From Bacillota bacterium (GTDB lineage: Bacteria > Bacillota > Limnochordia > Darwinibacteriales > Darwinibacteriaceae): a stretch of DNA of 40,132 nt. The position numbers and the translations under genes are program-made. Below are positions 8,223 through 13,609 of the stretch, piece after piece (position 1 is the first letter of the stretch; every line of letters begins with the position of its first letter). Where the stretch lies: NCBI GenBank assembly GCA_012521335.1, contig JAAYMM010000064.1:1-40132 (forward strand), read 5' to 3'. Under the pieces are notes generated by a model that was not told the DNA's origin, ran no database searches, and saw only the letters and a list, made by a program, of their open reading frames with translations.

Positions 8223-8834
8223 ATGATCCAGGTTGGCAAACCAGCCCCCATGTTCAGCGCTCCGGCCTTTTACCAGGGCAAGTTCGTGGAGGTGGACTTG
8301 GCAGAGTTCAAAGGTAATTGGATCATGCTGTGCTTTTACCCAGGTGATTTTACCTTCGTCTGAGCTACAGAAGTCTCAGCAGTTGCTGAGAAATACCCTG
8401 AGTTTGAAGAACTTGGTGTCAAAGTCTTTTCCATCAGTGTGGACAGTGTCTATGTGCATAAGATGTGGAATGACCATGAGCTGAAGAAGATGCTGCGCGA
8501 CCAGGATATCCCCTTCCCAATGCTGTCCGACCAAAACGGCAATATCGGCCGGCTCTACGGAGTGTATGATGAAGAGTCGGGCACGGAAACCCGCGGACGC
8601 TTTTTGATCGATCCAGACGGCATAGTCCAAGCCTTCGAAGTAATGACACCGCCTGTGGGACGCAACGTCGCGGAAACCCTCAGGCAGATCAAAGCCTTCC
8701 AGCTCGTCAGGGCCAGCAAGGGTACGCAGGTGACCCCCGCCGGCTGGCAGCCAGGCAAAGCCACCCTCAAACCAGGCCCTGGGCTGGTGGGCAATGTGTG
8801 GCAGGAGTGGAACCCAGCCAAAGACCTGGGTTAG
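8223..8834 (+). CDS. Selenocysteine-containing peroxiredoxin (in-frame UGA, residue 47)
   Basis: Thiol-type peroxidase of the AhpC/Prx family that reduces hydrogen peroxide and organic peroxides. The frame is interrupted only by TGA 8361-8363, which falls exactly at the peroxidatic position: residues before it read CFYPGDFTFV and after it ATEVSAVAEKY, where relatives read FTFVC(P/A)TE. Both sides are in one frame and together give a full-length Prx of 203 residues with Sec at 47, the usual position. A stem-loop follows the TGA (8374-8391). The usual resolving-Cys motif VCPAGW reads VTPAGW, so this looks like a one-selenol enzyme needing an external reductant. ATG 8223 has GAGGAG upstream and a family-like start (MIQVGKPAP). 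In-frame ATG 8121 also has a GAAGGGGG site and would add 34 residues. The flavoprotein gene lies about 65 bases downstream with no terminator between. Confidence 0.93.
8374..8391 (+). promoter_or_regulatory. Bacterial SECIS-like stem-loop
   Basis: TCTCAGC (8374-8380), loop AGTT, GCTGAGA (8385-8391): a perfect 7-bp stem with a G in the second loop position. The loop starts 17 bases after the UGA, inside the window where bacterial SECIS elements bind SelB. It lies within the coding sequence. Confidence 0.78.
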
Positions 8835-8899
8835 TAGGGATAAACGCCAGCACAATGGGCATGCTACCCAAGATAAACGCACTTTAAGGAGAGTTGATC

Positions 8900-10045
8900 T
8901 TGGGCGAGACCATCCTCATTCTCGGAGGAGGCACGGCGGGAGTCGCTGCCGCCAACGTGCTGGCTGACGTTCTACCTTCAGGATACCAGTTAGTCTTGGT
9001 GGACCGCATCCCGGTCCACCTTTTTTTGGCCTCTCTCCCCCTGCTGATCGTGGGTCGCCGCCGGCCCCAGCAGCTCACCCGCGCCCTTTCGCTGCTCCAA
9101 GGCCGCGGCCTTAGGTTCATCCAGACCGAGGTGGAAGGACTTGACCTCCCCCACAGGGTGGCTCTGACTACAGCAGGTAGCTTGTCTTACGACAAGTTAA
9201 TCGTAGCCTTGGGTGCCGAGAGGGTGGAAGACCACCTTCCCGGCCAAAAAGAGTGGGCCTTTAACCCTTTCAGTTGGCAGGAAGCTCAAGCCCTCAGAGA
9301 GCGCTTGGCGCGGCTGCGCAGTGGGCGGCTTGTGCTGTTCATTTCCAGCCTGCCTTTTACCGGCGAGGTGGCGCCCTATGAGATCATGCTGCTTCTCCAT
9401 GATTACTACCGCAGGCGCGGCCTGCGCCGCCAGATCGAGTTGGTCTTGATCACCCCCGAGGAGCGTCCTTTCAGTTTCGCCCCGCCACAGATCAGCAAGC
9501 AGACAGAAGAACTCCTGTCAGACGCAGGGATTAGGCTTCTTGCCGGGCGCAGCGTTCAGGGCATCTCTAAAGCGGGGGAAGTGCTCCTGGATGGCGGCAG
9601 GCTGCCAGCGGACCTGGTTTTAGCCATCCCCCACCATCAAGTCCCCGCCTGCCTGCGCGGTTCACCCTTGGTAGGAGCCGAAGGTTGGGTGGAAGTGGAT
9701 CCCCGCAGTCTAGAAACCCGCTGGCCTGGTGTCTATGCCCTGGGAGATGTGGTGGGAATTAAGCTGCCCACAGGGCACTGGCTGCCCAAAGTGGGCTTTT
9801 TCGCCCATTACCAGGCAGAGGTGGCTGCGCGCAACTTGGCCCTCCTGCTCAGCGGCAAGGATGCGGCCTTCCAGTTTCTAGGCGGAGCTGCAGGGGCCTC
9901 CATGCTCACCGCGTTCCGGCGAGGTTGCTTCGTCTCCCTCAATGCCTACGCCAATCCCCCTGCCATGACCGTTTCTAGGCCAAATCCCTTTGCTTACCTG
10001 CTGAAGACCATTTTTGAAAAATACTGGTTGACAGCCTGGTTCTAG
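8900..10045 (+). CDS. FAD/NAD(P)-dependent oxidoreductase, SQR/NDH-2-like
   Basis: Flavoprotein of about 381 residues resembling sulfide:quinone oxidoreductase and type II NADH dehydrogenase. The N-terminal FAD-binding motif is ILGGGTAGVAAANVL. A LPLLIVGRRRPQQLTR stretch and DKLIVALGAE follow, and the second FAD motif is VYALGDVVGIKLP with LPKVGFFAHYQAEVAARN near the end, typical of the SQR group. The catalytic cysteines are not clearly in SQR positions: the visible Cys residues are in PACLRG and RRGCFVS. So the electron donor is open, and NAD(P)H or sulfide are both possible. TTG 8900 is eight bases from AAGGAG and is preferred over TTG 8894. It directly follows the Sec-peroxiredoxin, which suggests that it could supply reducing equivalents; that is inference. 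Confidence 0.82.
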   Translation: MGETILILGGGTAGVAAANVLADVLPSGYQLVLVDRIPVHLFLASLPLLIVGRRRPQQLTRALSLLQGRGLRFIQTEVEGLDLPHRVALTTAGSLSYDKLIVALGAERVEDHLPGQKEWAFNPFSWQEAQALRERLARLRSGRLVLFISSLPFTGEVAPYEIMLLLHDYYRRRGLRRQIELVLITPEERPFSFAPPQISKQTEELLSDAGIRLLAGRSVQGISKAGEVLLDGGRLPADLVLAIPHHQVPACLRGSPLVGAEGWVEVDPRSLETRWPGVYALGDVVGIKLPTGHWLPKVGFFAHYQAEVAARNLALLLSGKDAAFQFLGGAAGASMLTAFRRGCFVSLNAYANPPAMTVSRPNPFAYLLKTIFEKYWLTAWF

Positions 10046-10107
10046 CATAACTTCTGCCTCAACCTTGCAGGCTACAGACAGCAACCATACAGGAAAGGGA
10101 TGAAACA

Positions 10108-10323
10108 GTGGACAGGAAGCTGGACGAAAAGGAGAAAAGCAAAAAGAACCTGCAGCAGCAGATCCGGCACACTAAGGATCGGCTGCGCGATGCGGAGTAT
10201 GCTTTGGAGCACGAGGATCTGTCTCCGGGCCGCCGCAAAGAGCTGGAAGAGAAAAACCGCCACCGGCGCGAGGACATTTGGGGTAAGACCAAAGAACTGC
10301 GGGAAATGGATGATGACAAGTAG
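10108..10323 (+). CDS. Small acid-soluble spore protein, Tlp-like
   Basis: Highly charged, helical 71-residue protein. It aligns by eye with the thioredoxin-like-named spore protein Tlp: a helix LQQQIRHTKDRLRDAE, an acidic linker, then ELEEKNRHRREDI and a Glu/Asp/Lys tail, matching the Tlp pattern of VQNTIENIEEAE then EKNARREESI. Tlp proteins are packed in the spore core in Bacillus. The GTG start at 10108 has AGGAAAGGG eight bases upstream. The gene lies 62 bases after the flavoprotein and ends at a hairpin with a T7 tract. The similarity is recalled, not searched, and a generic coiled-coil protein remains possible. Confidence 0.62.
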   Translation: MDRKLDEKEKSKKNLQQQIRHTKDRLRDAEYALEHEDLSPGRRKELEEKNRHRREDIWGKTKELREMDDDK

Positions 10324-10349
10324 CGGGCCCAACCCGGGCTCGTTTTTTT
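10322..10349 (+). terminator. Rho-independent terminator
   Basis: GC-rich imperfect hairpin (CGGG/CCCG core, alternative GCCC/GGGC pairing) followed by seven T's at 10343-10349. It ends the peroxiredoxin-flavoprotein-Tlp run just upstream of the sod regulatory region. Confidence 0.75.
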
Positions 10350-10364
10350 GTGTGATTTTCAACC

Positions 10365-10379
10365 TGATAATGAGAATCA
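10365..10379 (+). promoter_or_regulatory. Fur/PerR-type operator upstream of sod
   Basis: TGATAAT-G-AGAATCA, a 7-1-7 inverted repeat almost identical to the one at 8085-8099. It abuts the sod -35 box at 10381, so binding could block or otherwise modulate RNA polymerase. Confidence 0.7.
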
Positions 10380-10380
10380 C

Positions 10381-10409
10381 TTGCATCCATTTCCATTCTA
10401 TGCTACACT
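10381..10409 (+). promoter_or_regulatory. sod promoter
   Basis: -35 TTGCAT (10381-10386), a 17-base spacer and -10 TACACT (10404-10409). The predicted transcription start is near 10416, at the left edge of the dyad at 10420-10444. Confidence 0.62.
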
Positions 10410-10419
10410 GAAGACAAAC

Positions 10420-10444
10420 AATCCTTACTAATTTAGTTAGGATT
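10420..10444 (+). repeat. 25-base dyad in the sod leader
   Basis: Half-sites AATCCT and AGGATT flank ACTAA/TTAGT around a central T, with one mismatch pair (T/T) between the arms. It lies between the -10 box and the ribosome binding site, so it could be a second operator at the transcription start or a leader hairpin. Confidence 0.7.
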
Positions 10445-10461
10445 AGCAAGGAGTGACCAAT

Positions 10462-11079
10462 ATGTTTGAGCAAGTGAAACTGAGCTACGACTTCGCCGCA
10501 TTGGAACCCCACATTGACGAGCTGACCATGCAGACTCACTACGGCAAGCACCATGCAGCCTACACCAACAACCTGAACGGAGCCTTGGAGAAGCTGCCTG
10601 ACCTGGCCGGCAAGAGCATTGAAGAAATCCTGACCAATCTAGAAACCATCACTGATCCCGCCTTGAGGACCACGGTCCGCAACAACGGCGGAGGTTACTA
10701 TAACCACAACCTGTATTTCCAGATTCTCAGCCCCCAAGGCGGACAACCTCCCCAAGGCAGACTGGCTGAGCAGATTCAAGCCGATTTCGGTTCCTTTGAA
10801 GAACTGGTACAAAGACTAACGGCAACCGCAGCTTCCGTGTTCGGGTCGGGCTGGGCCTGGCTTTCCAAAGACCCCTCCGGTAAACTGGTCATCACCAGTA
10901 CACCCAACCAGGACAATCCCCTCATGACGCACGGTGGCCAGCTAACCCCCATTCTGGGCATCGACGTCTGGGAACACGCCTATTACCTCAAGTACAAGAA
11001 CGTGCGCGCCGATTACCTCAAAGCGATCTTCAACGTGCTTGATTGGGCTGAGGTAGCCCGACTATACGAGCAGGCCTAA
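10462..11079 (+). CDS. sodA: Superoxide dismutase, Fe/Mn type
   Basis: Cytosolic enzyme converting superoxide to peroxide and oxygen, 205 residues, full length. The metal ligands are visible: His26 in MQTHYGKHHAAY, a second His in GGYYNHNLYF near residue 80, and Asp and His in the signature DVWEHAYYLKY near 165. Fe versus Mn cannot be decided reliably by eye. ATG 10462 is chosen because AAGGAG ends eight bases upstream; GTG 10453, which overlaps that site, is unlikely. It stands alone between two terminators, with its own promoter, a Fur-family operator and a leader dyad. Its peroxide product would be removed by the Sec-peroxiredoxin upstream, which shares the operator type. Confidence 0.96.
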   Translation: MFEQVKLSYDFAALEPHIDELTMQTHYGKHHAAYTNNLNGALEKLPDLAGKSIEEILTNLETITDPALRTTVRNNGGGYYNHNLYFQILSPQGGQPPQGRLAEQIQADFGSFEELVQRLTATAASVFGSGWAWLSKDPSGKLVITSTPNQDNPLMTHGGQLTPILGIDVWEHAYYLKYKNVRADYLKAIFNVLDWAEVARLYEQA

Positions 11080-11097
11080 GCCAGACCCGACAGTTGA

Positions 11098-11127
11098 GGT
11101 GCTGAACATCCGTTCAGCACCTTTTTT
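11098..11127 (+). terminator. Rho-independent terminator of sod
   Basis: Perfect 10-bp stem (11098-11107 with 11112-11121), ATCC loop, six T's at 11122-11127. Confidence 0.94.
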
Positions 11128-11210
11128 GATCCCGCGATCCAAAATAGGAAGTCAAAGCCAATTCCGTTGTCCTGGGCTTGAATACTATATCCCAGAAAGG
11201 GGGGTGTACA

Positions 11211-11456
11211 GTGGGGAATCTGTTTTCCACCAGTAGAGGCGTGGGGCAAGCGGCGAACCCCTTCGCGGATCTGCTCCCAGCCTTTCTGGAAGCCATCCCT
11301 ATGCTCACTTCGATCCTCAAATCAGGAGAAGGATCGTCAGCTGGCCGCTTGTCGTCCCTCCTGAAGGAGATGGATCCACAAGCGCTGTCCGCGCTGATCC
11401 AGCGGTTCACCGGAACCATGCCCAACCTGCAAGGGGTATTACAGGCAAAGGAGTGA
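11211..11456 (+). CDS. Small helical protein, paralog family member A
   Basis: Unrecognised 81-residue protein with no signal peptide or clear membrane helix. It is rich in Leu, Ala and Pro, with FADLLPAFLEAIPMLTSIL, then LSSLLKEMD, then LIQRFTGTMPNLQGVL. The same layout (a YP or IP helix, an MD/IE turn, a final P-E/N-L helix) appears in the proteins at 11576 and 13213, so I treat the three as distant paralogs. GTG 11211 is preferred because AAAGGGGGG sits seven to eight bases upstream; an in-frame TTG at 11178 lacks such a site. Five bases downstream begins a 30-residue membrane miniprotein, so the two are probably co-translated. Function unknown; the nearby YheC/YheD-like gene hints at spores or the cell surface. 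Confidence 0.7.
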   Translation: MGNLFSTSRGVGQAANPFADLLPAFLEAIPMLTSILKSGEGSSAGRLSSLLKEMDPQALSALIQRFTGTMPNLQGVLQAKE

Positions 11457-11461
11457 AGGAA

Positions 11462-11554
11462 ATGGGCAGACCCATCTGCTGCGGGATCGACCCGACCACG
11501 GCCATCTTCATCTTGTTCCTGGTTGCCCTGGTCATCATCGCTGCTAACCTCTAG
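11462..11554 (+). CDS. One-helix membrane miniprotein (30 aa)
   Basis: Short reading frame from ATG 11462 behind AGTGAAGGA. It has a polar N-terminus with two adjacent Cys (PICCGIDPTT) and then one strongly hydrophobic helix of about 17 residues (AIFILFLVALVIIAANL). The size and layout are like the YjcZ-type sporulation miniproteins, but it lacks their glycine-rich head, so I do not assign that family. It sits five bases after helical protein A and 21 before helical protein B, consistent with one transcript. A related miniprotein is at 13018. The Cys pair could be modified or bind metal. Confidence 0.62.
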   Translation: MGRPICCGIDPTTAIFILFLVALVIIAANL

Positions 11555-11575
11555 CCGAAACCGGAGGTGTATGGA

Positions 11576-11851
11576 TTGAAACGCAAAGACAACGAAGGAA
11601 GCTCGTCCCTTGATGCACTGCTCAAGCTGCTCCCGGCCCTGGCCTTGAGCTATCCGGCCCTCACTTCCCTGCTCGGCCAGCTCACCGGGCAGCCCCAGGA
11701 CAACCGGGCCTCTGTGCAAGAAGCAGTGCCCAAAATTACCCAGGCCCTGACCCAGATGGATCAGGCCAAAAAGGAAGAACTGGTGCAAGAACTGCTCCGC
11801 TTTTTCCCCGAGCTGGAGAAACTGCTCAAGCAGGGGGAAGCAAAAAACTGA
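11576..11851 (+). CDS. Small helical protein, paralog family member B
   Basis: Unrecognised 91-residue, predicted all-helical protein. It aligns clearly with the protein at 13213: SSSLDALLKLLPALALSYP against SSSLVDSVLQICAVALTSYP, and ELVQELLRFFPELEKLL against QLVNQLLEAVPELERFF. The start is TTG 11576, eight bases after GGAGG; an in-frame GTG at 11567 overlaps that site. It follows the 30-residue miniprotein by 21 bases and is the last gene of this run, facing the YheC/YheD-like gene. It has no membrane segment or signal peptide. The amphipathic helices suggest self-assembly or membrane-surface binding, but no activity can be named. Confidence 0.75.
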   Translation: MKRKDNEGSSSLDALLKLLPALALSYPALTSLLGQLTGQPQDNRASVQEAVPKITQALTQMDQAKKEELVQELLRFFPELEKLLKQGEAKN

Positions 11852-11872
11852 CCGTCTCCCACTGACAGTGCC

Positions 11873-12898
11873 CTAGGAAAAGCGACCTGGGGCACTTGTC
11901 TTGGAGCGGAGCAGGTGCTGCTGGTACTGCAGGGGTGTCAGGTAGATGCGCCTCAGCATCTTGCTATCACCGAGGCGCCAGAACAACCCTTTGTCCGGTT
12001 TGCCGTTGACCTCCAGAATCCAAGGCCTTCCCTCCCTATCCAGAAGGAAGTCTACTCCTAGTTCACCCAGCCCCCCAAGGCCTGCGTCCAGAACCTCAGC
12101 GACCCGGTAACTCAGGTTGTGCAGCTGATCTAAAGTGTCCCCCGAAACAACCTCAGACACTGGAACCACTGCCTGATAGCTGTTGGTAAGCAGGCTCTCA
12201 GAGCGGACGACCCGGCTCAACTCACCGCTAACTGTCCATTTTCCCTCTTTGTCCTTCTGCAGCATGATGCGCACATCAAACTTGAACCCGTCCAGCTCCA
12301 GGCTGTGGACATACTCCTGGACCAGATAAACCCCCTGCGGAGCTGCGGCCTTCACCAAAGCAAGATAAAGCGCCTCTCCCCACAAGGGAAAGGAATACCA
12401 CTGGTTGGTCACCAGCACCGTTTCGGGCCCGGCCAGCTCCAACCTAAACACTCCTGCGCCGCCATGTCCCCGGCGGGGCTTGAAGATCAAAGTCGTGTGC
12501 TCGGCCAAAAGCTGAGACAGTTCTGCCGGTGAAAAGAGATAGGTGCTCGGTAAGTATTCCCCAGCTGGACTCTCCTTGAGCAGCAGATAGACCTCCCATT
12601 TGTCGAACTGGGTCCGTTGATTGAAGATGTTCTCCTCACCGATGCGCTCGCCTAGCTTGGCTAAAACCACTCGCGGCTCGGGAAAACAGCGGTTGTAGAT
12701 GGTGCGTGGAAAGGCAAACTCGCCCAAACGCCACACCCCGCGGCGCAGCTGCAGCCCCTTGATGGTCTCCCTCTGCCAATCGATACCCCAGGGATCAAAG
12801 AACAGCAGCTCCCGAGGTAGATCCCGCCAGTGCTCACTGTAGTAAGGCACCGTCTGCAGGGTATTCAGCAGCAGAGCCCGATCAATGCGTGCTGGCAT
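11873..12898 (-). CDS. YheC/YheD family spore-associated ATP-grasp protein
   Basis: 341-residue protein of the YheC/YheD family, linked in Bacillus to the endospore coat, with an ATP-grasp fold. Visible signs are FKPRRGHGGAGVFRLE (glycine-rich ATP-binding loop with Lys), LVQEYVHSLELDGFKFDVRIMLQK, GGLGELGVDFLLDREGRPWILEVNGKPDKG (metal-binding Asp and Glu-x-Asn near the C-terminus). The substrate is unknown. I use ATG 12898, about six bases from GGGGGTG; the open frame continues to 13000 but that part is not family-like. It lies between two sets of small helical and one-helix proteins, convergent with one and divergent from the other. Confidence 0.85.
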   Translation of the reverse strand: MPARIDRALLLNTLQTVPYYSEHWRDLPRELLFFDPWGIDWQRETIKGLQLRRGVWRLGEFAFPRTIYNRCFPEPRVVLAKLGERIGEENIFNQRTQFDKWEVYLLLKESPAGEYLPSTYLFSPAELSQLLAEHTTLIFKPRRGHGGAGVFRLELAGPETVLVTNQWYSFPLWGEALYLALVKAAAPQGVYLVQEYVHSLELDGFKFDVRIMLQKDKEGKWTVSGELSRVVRSESLLTNSYQAVVPVSEVVSGDTLDQLHNLSYRVAEVLDAGLGGLGELGVDFLLDREGRPWILEVNGKPDKGLFWRLGDSKMLRRIYLTPLQYQQHLLRSKTSAPGRFS

Positions 12899-12939
12899 AC
12901 AAGCACCCCCAAGGGCTGAAAACGGGAACCAAGCATGAT

Positions 12940-12967
12940 CACCGCCCCGCCTCAGCCTCATAGTGTA
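12940..12967 (+). promoter_or_regulatory. Possible sigma-K promoter for the 26-residue miniprotein
   Basis: CACC at 12940-12943 and CATAGTGTA at 12959-12967 match the mACm and CATAnnnTA elements of the mother-cell sigma factor, with a 15-base spacer, one short of the usual range. It is about 50 bases upstream of the GTG at 13018. Confidence 0.42.
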
Positions 12968-13017
12968 AGAGCAAGAAGGCCAACTTCTTAATTCAGCCAC
13001 CGAGGGGGTGCAAATTC

Positions 13018-13098
13018 GTGAACAACGAACAGGAAACCTTCATCATCTTCGTCGCGTTGATTCTCATCGTCGTCCTGGCTGTGATCCTCTTGGCCTAG
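13018..13098 (+). CDS. One-helix membrane miniprotein (26 aa)
   Basis: Short frame from GTG 13018, with GAGGGGGTG about eight bases upstream, ending at TAG 13096-13098. A seven-residue polar head (NNEQET) is followed by a single hydrophobic helix (FIIFVALILIVVLAVILLA). The F-I-x-F-x-A-L spacing matches the miniprotein at 11462, so the two are likely paralogs. It is followed by a hairpin and then helical protein C, repeating the miniprotein-plus-helical-protein order of the 11.5-kb cluster. A sporulation role is suggested by the sigma-K-like promoter and the neighbouring YheC/YheD-like gene only. Confidence 0.55.
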   Translation: MNNEQETFIIFVALILIVVLAVILLA

Positions 13099-13107
13099 CA
13101 TCTTCTC

Positions 13108-13131
13108 GAGGATGGGGATAGCCCCATCCTC
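13108..13131 (+). terminator. Hairpin after the miniprotein
   Basis: Perfect 10-bp stem GAGGATGGGG/CCCCATCCTC with an ATAG loop, starting nine bases after the stop codon. The following tract is CTTTCCC rather than all T, so it may terminate weakly or act as an mRNA stabiliser. Confidence 0.6.
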
Positions 13132-13212
13132 CTTTCCCTGTCATATATATATGACTCACCGCCGGGAAACGGGAACGATACGGTTGCCAAACCCCAAAAA
13201 AGGAGGCAGCGC

Positions 13213-13497
13213 TTGGATATGACCGAGGAACGAAGGACAGAATCCTCCAGCTTAGTCGATTCCGTCCTCCAAATCTGCGCCGTGGCTCTCACCAGTTACC
13301 CCCTAATCGCCCCGCTCCTCACACAACTGAGGGAAAACGTGCGGGAGGCGTTTAGCAGGGCAGCGGACGTCTTACCGCGCCTCAGCCAAGCCTTGAATGA
13401 GATAGAAGTGGACAGCGATGTTACGGAACAGCTGGTCAACCAACTCCTGGAGGCCGTCCCCGAGCTGGAGCGTTTCTTTCCACGGCTGCGGCGCTGA
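13213..13497 (+). CDS. Small helical protein, paralog family member C
   Basis: Unrecognised 94-residue helical protein, paralog of the one at 11576 (shared SSSL start, TSYP helix, QAL turn and VPELERFF end). It has an acidic head MTEERRTESSS and a basic tail PRLRR. TTG 13213 is six bases after AGGAGG; ATG 13219 is in frame but twelve bases away. It has one Cys in the first helix and no membrane segment. A 12-base palindrome CATATATATATG lies upstream at 13142-13153 and could be an operator. A terminator follows at 13512. Function unknown. Confidence 0.75.
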   Translation: MDMTEERRTESSSLVDSVLQICAVALTSYPLIAPLLTQLRENVREAFSRAADVLPRLSQALNEIEVDSDVTEQLVNQLLEAVPELERFFPRLRR

Positions 13498-13511
13498 GCC
13501 GCATGATCCTT

Positions 13512-13550
13512 AAAGGCTGGGAGGTGAGCGAAATCCTTCCCAGCCTTTTC
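13512..13550 (+). terminator. Rho-independent terminator
   Basis: 11-bp stem AAAGGCTGGGA (13512-13522) with TCCCAGCCTTT (13538-13548), followed by T and C. It ends the helical protein C transcript. Confidence 0.85.
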
Positions 13551-13609
13551 CTTGTGGTGTTCTAGGTTCCAAGGAACGTGCCAACTTGCCCCGCGCGCCG
13601 CGGCGCGGC

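Noticed and set aside
8121-8834. Pseudogene or frameshifted peroxiredoxin
   Set aside because: Both halves are in the same frame, and the single TGA is exactly at the catalytic Cys with a hairpin following, so recoding explains it better than decay.
13142-13153. CATATATATATG palindrome as an operator
   Set aside because: Simple AT alternation is a weak signal; noted under helical protein C but not called.
13591-13608. CCGCGC/GCGCGG hairpin downstream of the Ere-like gene
   Set aside because: A pure GC stem without any T-tract on the minus strand. It could be a terminator aid but cannot be supported.
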